Source: Vigna angularis (Eukaryota > Streptophyta > Magnoliopsida > Fabales > Fabaceae). From it: DNA of 64,000 bases. Shown in pieces: positions 53,110 to 63,003 of the stretch. Both the position numbers and the translations under genes were made by a program. Within the stretch, counting starts at the first letter, position 1. Each line of letters opens with the position of its first letter. The DNA is taken from contig NC_068972.1 in NCBI RefSeq assembly GCF_016808095.1, forward strand, positions 39,339,029 to 39,403,028, read 5' to 3'. The notes below the pieces were generated by a model, which saw nothing but the letters and a program-made list of their open reading frames with translations, was not told the origin of the DNA and ran no database searches.

Positions 53110-53743
53110 AATGAATGAAAAGTTTGTTGTCTCTTAAGGAAGTGCTTCTTCAATTTGTCATCACTCGCCAATTGTTAGTTGAAAAACACTTATACTGACA
53201 AACAACACCAATTGGGTGTCTCATTTTTTTACTATAATCTTCAATTTCACTTTCTTTCTCTTAATCCTAACCTCACCATTCCCAACATAACTCCACGTTG
53301 GTTACTTTTTTTTTCCAGAGTCTCCCGTGGATTAATGTATTTATTCATTGGATAATTTTTTTCTTTCTATAATTTTAAAATTTTAATTTTGTGTTCTTTG
53401 TTTAATTTTGAAATACATTTTGGAAATTCAAATAATTTAATAACGCTTTGTAAAATCATAAAAACAATTTAAAGAGAACTTAAAATTTTAAAGGGGTGCA
53501 TTCTAAAAGTAGAAAATCTTTAATGAACAAAAACAATTTAAAACTAAACTCAAAAAGGAAAAATTGCATTTATTTAATATTTCATTAATTTATACTCTTA
53601 AAGTTTAAAACATTTATTAAACTAACATTCATTAATTCATATGAATTAATGATATAGGATTATTCTGGCAAAATTCATTAAATTCAGCCTTAAAAAATTG
53701 TAACAGCAAAAAGCAATTAAAATCTCAAAAATCAAAACAACTT
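53110..53743. other. Upstream region of the PAP gene
   Basis: Spacer between the PAP start and the tRNA gene. A CCAATTGG palindrome lies around 53208. AT-rich, no gene. Confidence 0.5.
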
Positions 53744-53816
53744 TGGAGATGCGGGGGATCGAACCCCGTGCCTCTCGCATGCAAAGCGAGCGCTCTACCA
53801 TTTGAGCTACATCCCC
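53744..53816 (-). tRNA. tRNA-Ala (anticodon UGC)
   Basis: 73 nt on the minus strand. The acceptor stem GGGGATG pairs with CATCTCC plus discriminator A. D-arm TAGCTCAAATGGTAGAGC, anticodon stem-loop CTCGC-TTTGCAT-GCGAG with anticodon TGC, T-arm with GGTTCGATC. It lacks CCA, as nuclear plant tRNA genes do. T-runs shortly downstream on the minus strand (within about 20 bp) fit Pol III termination. No intron. It decodes GCA alanine codons. Confidence 0.96.
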
Positions 53817-53819
53817 AAG

Positions 53820-55550
53820 TGATAATTAACAAAAATATATTTCTTTTACCTTTTAATTTCGTTTATTTGACACGCAACATGTTAGCATATTTACACAAAA
53901 AAATTTAGATTTTTCGTAATTGCATTTATCAGCATTGATGTTCGATAATTGCACATATTTAATTATGCATATAGACATATCAACTATGTACATTCTTATT
54001 AATGTATTTACTTATTGAATGCAGTTATGAAATATAATTAAATTTCAATCAGTAGTTAAATCAAAATTTTCAAATTCAAGTTTAAATTTAAATGTTCAGA
54101 TCGCAAATTATTTGGTATATTACACCAATTTAAGAATTATAATGTTATATTTTTTTTCTTTGTTTAAGATGGTAAGTTCAATTGTTTTAATTGGTTTGCT
54201 CTACTCCTATATATGATCTGCCATTATTATGTATCAGGCATAATAAATTATATTTCATAAATGGTTTTAAATGTTATTAAAAAATCAATATACACTGTTA
54301 TTTAGCTATTTCATACAAATATTTTTTAAATAATTATTACTATTCATATTATTAATTTACTATATTCTGAGATTTAAAATATAGTTAATAATAATGTTGA
54401 TGATTAAATAAAAAAAATAGTATTACATAATTAAAATTAAAGAAAGTGATTTATTTATTCGGTAAAGAAGAATAATTAAAAAAATATTTTGTCATCAGAA
54501 AACATGATGCTAGAAGGTAAAGAACTAGAAAAACAATGTTTTAGGATAGAAATAGTTTAAAAATTGTAAGATTTAATTATTTTAATATTAAATGATTTTA
54601 ATGTAAATGATTTTGGTTATGAACGTGTTTAATTATTTTAAAATATATTATTTTTTCAAAAACTATTATTTTAGAGTTTTTTTAATTCTCTTTAAAGTTC
54701 TCATTGTTGTTTGATTAAATAACTGAGATCGTATAATTAATTTTGACGACAAACTCTTCAATTTGGACCGATCAGCTCAAATAGAGTAAGTTGGTTTTCT
54801 ACTCCTTCCTTTGGACAGTTTTGTTTTCCTTGCATGTTAGCTCTTTGTTTTGCATGTGACATTTGAATTTTCTATAAGACTTTTTGTTGATCAGTGGTCT
54901 TAACAGTGTACTTGATTGTGTTTTTGTCGTTCATAGCAGCATATAAGACTTTCTATATGTTTGAAGTTGTTTTAGAATTTCTAGAGCAGTTTGGTCATTG
55001 TAAGATAAGGAAAGTTAATTACTATGTTTTTGAAGTTTTTGATATATTGAAAATTTATGTTGCATATTTGAATTGGTCTGAAATTGGTAGTTTAGTATTT
55101 AGAAATCACGTTGTGATAATTTTTTAATGTTGCTAGCTTTTAATGATTTATGGTTGATAGAATTTCTATTTTGGTTGGTCATTTTGCGGTTGAACTTTGG
55201 TTTGGTAATATGTTTGAGCGTTGGTTGGAAATTGGTCTAGAATTGGTGGTATAACATATGAAATTTTGTGGAAAGCGATTGTTGAATGAACTTGATGTTA
55301 GGGGTATGAGTTTGTGCAATTCAGGACTTGGTTAGCTACTTGTATTGCTGAAGTTTGGTCATTTGGTATGTTGAGTTGTTATTTGGGCTATGATTGATAT
55401 TAGTTTGATATGATGGAATGAGTCACTAAACAATTAAGCAAATTGGTATTCAATCTGATGTTCAAACATGTTTTCGAATCAACCATGGTGTTAATAGAAT
55501 ACCAATTTGTTCATTTAGATAGGTTTTGAGAGCAATCAGATCAAGATTTG
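53820..55550. other. AT-rich intergenic DNA
   Basis: No supported gene; the 77-codon frame at 54894-55127 has no domain. Confidence 0.55.
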
Positions 55551-56060
55551 AAGTTTATGGTTTCTTGTGTGGCATTGACCAACCTTATGTGGCATTGATC
55601 GTTGCAAAGGCAAAGATCCTCTAGGCTCAAAGGCGTTGAGCGCTACAAAGTTAAAGAGCTCTTGGGTTGTGTGGTGTTGAGCGACGCTTTTGGACACTGA
55701 GCGCATTTCTTCCCTTACAGGTTTGGAACCTTTTCACCCTAATTCACTGAGCAAGAGTTGTTGCGATAGCATTGGCACTGGCGTCAGGCGTAGCATTGAG
55801 CACTCCCTTTTTTGGAGTTAGTGCATGTTTTATATGATTTCATGATTCTTACTTGGTTTGGAATGGTATATATAGATGGGTTAACATCTATGTTTCCACT
55901 GTATTATAACTCTTTTGATATATTAACTTAGTATTTCTTTTCTGCTTTTTTGTTTGTGTGTTTTCTTCTTGTTTGCGATGATCGCCTTAATAGTGTGAGT
56001 AGATAAATATATTTCAATTAATCCGGTGTAGGCGGGAGTGATATTGTAACCTAAAAGTAT
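55550..56060 (+). repeat. Degraded dispersed repeat, LTR-like, plus orientation
   Basis: Contains repeated GTTGAGCG/ACTGAGCG words and TTACAGGTTTGGAACCTTTT, matching in kind the minus-strand block at 7910-8870. It is followed by ATATATAGATGGG.. and T-rich sequence. Probably a fragment of the same retroelement family; boundaries unclear. Confidence 0.4.
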
Positions 56061-57538
56061 ACGATTTTTGTTTTCTATTTTATTAGTCATAGAAATCAAT
56101 ATTAAGTTTTATTTTTAAGTTTAATATAAATCTTAAATATAATATATATATGTTATGATATAGTTATATACGAAATAACTCTTATATAATGTTTTTTAGT
56201 TATGTCTTCTTTCATCTCTTTATATGTAATGTATATTTTAATAGTTGTACATTATCAAAATGTTCCAGAAAATATATATCACTTTCTCATGTTTTCTACT
56301 CACAAGGGTAAGGGTAATAAAGTCACTCTCCCATTCTTTTCATTTGAGCAATTAAAAAATAAGTCAACTAACGTATATTTCCATCTTTCCATTCCTAATA
56401 AATAAATCAAATTTCTAAACTAATGGAAGACATTAGTAACACTATGAAGAATAACAAAAAATAAACAAGTGACAACAAATGAAAAGTGATATTTGATTAA
56501 AACATTGCATTTATACAACTAGTGCTGCATTGAACAAAAATGTTACTTTAACTTCCATTAATTAGTAATACAAATTTAAAACTATGTAAATATTTGTTAT
56601 AGACTACAATTTAGCTTTTGTTTGAATTTATTTATTTATATATTATGATTTAAATTTTGAATTGCTACCAAGATATCTATGATTAAAAAGATATAAGTAT
56701 ATGCAATCAATCTTGTAATATTTTTTTTCACACAAAACATCACTATTTTTTTCATTAAATATAAAAGTAAAAATATATTATTTTTATAAGTATTTTATAA
56801 CATTTCCGACAAAAAAAAACACCTTTATATATTCATTTTACAATCCAAAATATTAAAAACTCTTTTCTAGTTAAAAGGACTACTCAACTTCAATTTTATT
56901 TAAATATCCCATATAATAATTCAAAACTCGTAACATTACACTCATCATCAACTTTCATTTTATCTATACTTCAATACATGTCATTCATAAATTATCATCA
57001 AATCTTTTACTTCCACATTCAATTTTAATACCATAAGAAAGTATAAGAAAGTATGTATTTAGTGTCTTTCAAAAACCGGCGTTAAATAATTATTAGTGTC
57101 AACTTATGATTCTAAGTTATTATTAATTTTTAAATTATTTTTTATTAAAATAATTTAATGTTAGTCAAATCAATGATAATATGTTTTTAATTTAACAAGG
57201 TTAGGTTGACGTGAATCATAATAAATTAAAAAAAATACTTCATACTTAACAAATATGTAAAAAAAATAGAAAAAAATATAATAGATAAAAGAGATCAATA
57301 CAAATGCAATAAATGAGTATAAAGGAAGTATATAGCAGAATAATGTGGACGAAGAAAAAATCGACAATAATATGTATAAAGAAAAAAATTTAGATGAATG
57401 TGTATGGGTGAAAATATGAGCATAAATGAAGGATACGAATACGAGCAAAGGAAATAAGTGTGGAGAAAAGATATAATTGTGAAAATATTTATGAATGTGA
57501 AGGAAGAATATGAGTACGATGACATATATACAAAAATG
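56061..57538. other. AT-rich intergenic DNA
   Basis: No gene supported. The minus-strand frame at 57170-57568 (132 codons, Phe/Tyr/Ile-rich) is compositional. Confidence 0.55.
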
Positions 57539-58566
57539 TATTACAAGAAAACAAAATATCATTGACAACCAAAATTAGTTAGAAACATAAAAAATTCATT
57601 GATAATAACTTTTTCTCAACGAATTTTAGAGGAATTGAAATCTGTTGGTAATAATATAGTCAGTAATATTTACAAACTTAATTTTGCATATGTTGATAAT
57701 TACTAAAGAAAAAATTTATCGATAATTAGATAAAAATCTATCAATAATTACCAAAGAAAATATTTGTTGATAAATATCGCAATCTACTTCATCTTCTTCC
57801 TCTCCTCTCCTTCTCTCTTTCAACTTTTCCAATCCAGAAAAATTAACACATTTCATCAACATAGAAGAGAAAACCCACAAGAAAAATGAAAATCAGATTG
57901 GCGGATTTTAATTAGAATGCATCGACAACGATAGCAGTAGAGGCTTCTTCACATGCATGAAACTCTTACAATATTGTTGTCCTTGTTATAATGGTTGCCT
58001 AATCTAGAGCTCGTGGTGGTCTCTCTATCACGCAATCTGGTTTGTCATCTATAGGTGAGAAGACTCTTTGTCACGGTGCATTGTCTCTTTCAAAGTCGTG
58101 GTAAGTCTAGCTCGCGATGTCTTTCTCTAATAGTGGTGGTTTTGAGAGTCGTTATGAGACGTCTTGTTGGTGGTTCATGGCTTTGTAGCACATGTATCGG
58201 TTTGAAATAAGGTTACTCGTAGGAGAGAGAAAGGTAATTTTAGTGGCTCGTAACAAGAGATAATGGGTGAAAAATTTGTTGCTATTTTTTTATTAACTTA
58301 ACTGACAAAAATTTTTATTAAGACAAATTTCATTTATCGACAAAAAATATGTCGGTAAATGAAATATATGTTATCGACATATTTACTGACAAAAATATCG
58401 TCGATAAAATAAAATATGTATTACTGACATATTTTACCAATGAAATAAATTTGTCGGTAATTAAAATTTCAAAAATTTGTCGATAAAATTGGTTAATAAA
58501 TTAAATTTATCGATACATTTATTTTCATCAGTAAAATTCCATTAATAATTCTAATAATTTGTAATA
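57539..58566. mobile_element. Possible degraded CACTA-like DNA transposon
   Basis: The ends are TATTACAAGAAAAC (left, 57539) and, on the minus strand, TATTACAAATTATT (58566), resembling mutated CACTACAAG-type termini. Both sides carry subterminal repeats of the kind TTTRTCGATAAAT/TTACCGACAAAT in opposing orientation (57590-57780 and 58310-58530), as CACTA elements do. The interior (57890-58260) is more GC-rich and without a transposase frame. No clean 3-bp target duplication was found, so the call is tentative. Confidence 0.45.
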
Positions 58567-59129
58567 GTAAAAAAAATTATGAGTGAAAAAATTATATTTT
58601 TAAATTTAGATTATCATATTAAAAGTAATTTATGATTCATATTCATTATGAAAATCGTACATAAATTTAAAATATATTAGTTAAAATGACGCTAAAATAA
58701 ATAAAAGTATATGAAAAAATGTGATTAGTGTGCTGATGCCAAGCTAACTTTATTTGTTTTAATTTTTTAATAATTAGTATTCACGCTAATTTAAATAAAT
58801 AAAATATTAAAACTAATACACTGCAAACATCACTTTATTAAATAAAATATTTTTAGTTAATTTAATATAATTGTGGATTAAAGTTTAAATAAATAGTTTT
58901 GTGTATGCAATTTCTATTGTCACTTTTTTAATGCAATTTATTTTTTATGATACAAATTATTTTTCTAAAGTTCCGAATCAGGTCTCATCCCAACGGCTAT
59001 ATTTTCTTCCTCTCCCACGCATAAATCACAATCATTTGTTTCCCTCAACGGTCCAATTTCCTTTGATCAAAACTCAACCACAGTAAAACAACATTCTTCA
59101 TTACAAATCTAATTTCCAACGTTATTGCA
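58567..59129. other. Upstream region of the small basic protein gene
   Basis: AT-rich spacer; the last ~150 bp become less AT-rich and probably hold the promoter and leader of the next gene. Confidence 0.45.
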
Positions 59130-59785
59130 ATGAGCACTGCTGAAAAGGTTCAGCATGTCACAAAGAAAAGTTCCGACGAACTGCTCAGGAAGTTTGCTGA
59201 AGTGGGTCACTCTAACAACGTTCCAAAGAAGAAGAAGATCACCAAGAGGGTAGAAGCTGCCGCAGTCGCCACCGTCTTCGTCGAACGGAGGTCGCTTCTA
59301 CCTCCGCCGGCCGCCACGCGAAAGACGGCGTTTCTCCGGCAGATTGGGATTGGAGGGGCCCACATTTTGAGGACAAGGGATTTCAGAAACAAGTCGCTGT
59401 TGGGAACCATTGAGAAGGTAAATCAAATTTATATGATTTAAAGAATTTTGGGTAAAAGAATATCTATAAGTTAATTTTAATTCATAAAAGATATTTTATA
59501 TTTTTTTCTTGTGAAATTTTAATTTTTAAACGTATAGAAAAATTAAAAAAAAAAGACTAGAATAATACATTTTGAAGTATATTATATGAATAATATGAAG
59601 TGCAATAGAGTTTGAATGAATAATTTTGTTGATGTGTCTGAAGTCTTAAAAAGCTTAGCATAAGTTGTCTTTTTCAATGGTTGTTGTTGTTGTAGACATG
59701 GCGAAGAAGTATAGAAGGAGCTTCGAGAGCTTTCATGGAGAGGCACTATCATCGCCATAAACGTTTGATCAATGATATTGTTTAG
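59130..59785 (+). CDS. Small basic plant protein of unknown function
   Basis: Exons 59130-59417 and 59696-59785 join in phase 0 (AAG|GTAAAT ... TTGTAG|ACATGG) to 125 aa. I do not recognise a named domain. It is strongly basic, with a KKKKITKR patch (33-40), an Ala/Val-rich stretch (VEAAAVATVFVERRSLLPPP, 41-60), then ATRKTAFLRQIGIGGAHIL, FRNKSLLGTIEKTWRRSIEG and a His/Arg-rich end (MERHYHRHKRLINDIV). The second half looks like a family-type sequence, as the reading stays protein-like across the intron. The KKKK..R patch could be a nuclear signal. The ATG at 59130 is the first in frame and follows a gene-like upstream region. No transmembrane segment or signal peptide. Likely a conserved plant orphan family; function is not inferred. 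Confidence 0.75.
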
Positions 59786-61096
59786 AATCTCTTTCAAGGT
59801 TAACATGTCTATTCATTTTTGCTCTTTTTTATTTTTTACTTTTCCCCAACAATTTATTCATTTATTTATTGTCTTTTTAGCTTTTGCTAACGTTCAAGAT
59901 TGGGCCGGGTCATATAATTTGGGTTACCATTTTAAGGTTTTGACCCATGTTTGTCTTTTGTTTTAGTTTTACTAAAACATGTCAAATTTGAATTTATTTT
60001 TAAAATTTATATTAGATAGACTTTTTTTTTTCATTTGGATAGGGTAGAAGTTTTTTTATTTGGTTAAAATCATAAAAAGAAAGTTAAAGGTATAGCTTAC
60101 AAGCTTTTAAAACTGACTCGAAAAAAAAAATGTTTGCTTTAATTTGAGAAAAAAAAAATGTTATAATATCTCTGTTTTGACTATGAATTACTTTTACATG
60201 ATAAATTATCTTGAGTTTGCATTTTAATGAATATTTTACTTGTATGACTATAAATTACGCTTGTTTTTCTGACAACTTATCGTGATTTTCCATTCTTATA
60301 ATTAAATCATGTGTTCATTTTTCTTTCAATTATTTAGATGACACAGAAGATTTAAAAAAAAAACTAAAAAAATAGTATTTTAAAGATTAAAAAACCAACA
60401 TTTAACTTGTCCCAAACTTGTGAAACACGAAATAAGAAAAAAGGTTATATTGTAAATATATAAATGAAACAATCGAACTTTTTTTAACCATTTTTTAAAA
60501 TCTCTATGTAAAAAGTGTGGCAGAAAAAATATAATTTCTTCAAAATAAGTCGAATATAATATAGAAAATATTTTTAATTGTGTTGTGTGACTGTAGCACA
60601 TACTTTTAACAAATTATAGAAATAAGGTTAAATAAGTAAAAAGTATTAAATGAATTAAAAGAATACAAAAAAGTTGTTTTTAAATAAGAAATAAGTTTTA
60701 TACCATGAATAAATGTTTATACATTGATTGGTTCTTGAATATTTGATAACCTAATAAATATTAACAAATTTATATTTTAATTAGAACAATAAACATTGAT
60801 GTATTGTTATAATATACACATATGATTTTCTTAAACAAGATAGAAATTAAAGTTCTTTTTATGTAGCACATAGGATTTTGATTTAATTACAATTAAAATC
60901 AAATTAAAATTTTGGGTTTCTTCTTATTAGAATTAAGAGTTTTTTTAAACAGTACTATTATTAAAAGTCAAGATACTAATAAATTGAATCTTGATTGAAT
61001 TCTAAATCAAATCTTAATACATTCACGTGTTTGAATTCTGAATTAATGAGACTAAGTTTCCTTTTCATTATTATTAATCAACTATTAAAAAGTTAG
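59786..61096. other. AT-rich intergenic DNA
   Basis: 3'UTR of the preceding gene and AT-rich spacer, no supported gene. Confidence 0.55.
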
Positions 61097-62116
61097 TCTT
61101 TGGATTATTTGGGCCTAAATCACCAAACTCCTCCACAATTTGTTTTTTAGCCGTCTGTTCTCACTTCAAGTTCTGTTGTCCACTGTTCCGTTCAGAGGAA
61201 TCTGTCAAAGATTCTTCGATACCAAAGTCAATACGGGAACCGTTTGACGATTCAATGAAATAATAATGAATGTGTAGTAAATGCAACCTATCTATCACTC
61301 ACATTTGACCTGTATTTATAGTTTTCGTCATGGGCTTGGGATTAGTGAAAAGTTAATCACGGTCCAATTTCAGCCCAATGACCCTAATCACCATCTATCT
61401 TAATCCTAGTCTTAATGATCCAGGTCACCGACCGACCGACCTTACACTGTCGCCCGTACGGTATACCGTCATTACTCATTCGAGCAGGAGGATGAATGGT
61501 CGAGTCGCACAATGTGTGGTGAGTGCTGATGCCAACCGTCCGACAATGCTATCAGAGGAGTAAAAAGATTGAAGGAACACCGGCCGTTATACTGCTCTCA
61601 GGCGCCAAAATGTTTCGGTTATTTGGGGCTAACTCACCAAACTCCTCCACAATTTGTCTTCTAGCTGTCTGGTCTCGCTCCAAGTCCTGTTGTCCACTCT
61701 TCCGTCCGGGGGGGAACCTGTCAAAGATTCTCCGATGCCAAAGTCAGTACGGGAACTGTTTGGCGATTCAATGAAATAGTAATGAATGTGCAGTAAATGC
61801 AACCTATCTACCACTCACCTCTGACCTGTATTTATAGTTTTCGTCATGGGCTTGAGATTAGTGAAAAGTTAATCACGGCCCAATTTCAGCCCAATGACCC
61901 TAATCACCATTTACCTCAATCCTAGTCTTAATGATCCAGGTCACCGACCAGCCGACCTTACATCGCCGCCCGTACGGTATACCGTCATTACTCATTCGAG
62001 CAAGAGGATGAATGGTCGGGTCACACAATATGTGCTGAGTGCTGATGACAGCCGTCCGACAATGCTATCAGAGGAGTAAAAAGATTGAAGAAACACCGGC
62101 CATTATACTGCTCTCA
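61097..62116 (-). mobile_element. Two tandem LTRs separated by 10 bp (minus strand)
   Basis: Two ~505-bp direct repeats, 61611-62116 and 61097-61600, offset 514-516 bp and about 90% alike by eye. Read on the minus strand each begins TGAGAGCAGTATAA. The first ends CCGAAACA (TG..CA), and the second has the end decayed to CCAAAGA. Each has a TATAAATA box (61829-61836; 61313-61320) and a U5-like motif GGCATCGGAGAATCTTTGAC (later copy decayed). Between them lie only ten bases, TTTTGGCGCC, resembling the start of a primer-binding site. This is an LTR retrotransposon whose internal region is almost wholly gone. No 5-bp target duplication is evident at the outer ends. Confidence 0.85.
61458..61469. 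promoter_or_regulatory. 12-bp palindrome ACGGTATACCGT in the LTR U3
   Basis: Perfect palindrome, present again at 61974-61985 in the other LTR copy, about 140 bp upstream of the LTR TATA box on the minus strand. It could be a factor-binding site; inferred from symmetry and conservation. Confidence 0.4.
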
Positions 62117-62117
62117 G

Positions 62118-62700
62118 ATCGCCCGGTACATATGGTACAATTAGGATATTTATTTAATGGTAATTAGAAATTGTATCGTACCTAGTGGAGACTGAACGGT
62201 TAACATTCGAATCCGTTCAGTTAATCCGTTATAGTCAACCAGGTCAAAGATTGGGTCGCAATTGGGCTAGCATTTAAGTTATTGGGCCAATAGTCAAGCA
62301 GATGATAAAATAATCAAGAATATCTAATTAAAGATATTGATAAGCTGTTTATCAAATAACCAACCGAATCTTCAGGTAAGTTTGTTATTATTTGGTTTAT
62401 GAAGCACTTATAAATACAATGATAGGGCCAAAAGTCAGGTATGTTCCATTCACGTTCGACTCACACTTCTAAATACTTAATAGTGATAATAATCATTCAC
62501 TAAATATTCAACCAAGAGTCGAGGCTCTTCAACTCACATGCCTAACTTGAGCGTTGGAGTATCTTTTGTAGGTACCTCCCCCCTGTGCTGGTGAAGGAGC
62601 ACGAGCGACCCATCGAAGGACAAGCGTGCGGTCTATATTGCAGGAGAGCGAGTGGCAAAGTCATCCAGAAGCGGCAAAGTCACATCAGAAAGGTATGTCT
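62118..62700 (+). mobile_element. 5' LTR of a Ty3/Gypsy element (plus strand)
   Basis: A TATAAATA box at 62410-62417 is followed ~130 bp later by the U5-like motif TTGAGCGTTGGAGTA..TTTTGTAGGTACC (62547-62576), then a GC-richer stretch (to about 62695). Same strand as the gag-pol frame downstream. The left boundary abuts the minus-strand LTR pair at 62116 and could not be set; the right boundary is approximate. Confidence 0.6.
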
Positions 62701-63003
62701 CTCGGTCCCACAAAATATCTACGAAACAGAAATCAAATTAGGAATTTATTTTAAGTGAGGATTTTATAATAAGCTGAACATAATTGAAATTCTAAATTAG
62801 AATTTTGTTTTAGGTATTAGTTGTTTTCTTTAATTGGGTTCAGATAACCTAATTGCAATTTTTTTCCCAAATTGATTTGGGCATTTTTACTCTGAAAGTC
62901 TAATATAGTCTTTTTTTTTTGTGTTTCATCCTGCACTTCCAACCTTTTCACCATGCACCTTCAATTTCCAAAAATACCTCTAATTAATGAAGTGATTATC
63001 TAA
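62701..63003. other. Non-coding stretch between LTR and gag-pol
   Basis: AT-rich sequence where a leader, primer-binding site and N-terminal gag would be expected. None is readable, so internal deletion or a nested insertion is likely. Confidence 0.4.

Noticed and set aside
57170..57568. 132-codon Phe/Tyr/Ile-rich minus-strand frame resembling a membrane protein
   Set aside because: Hydrophobicity comes from AT-rich codons; the frame runs into a transposon end and lacks a conserved motif.
61378..62079. Paired 61-codon frames beginning MTLITIYLNPSLNDPGHRP
   Set aside because: They are the same piece of the two tandem LTRs read in the non-functional direction; not genes.
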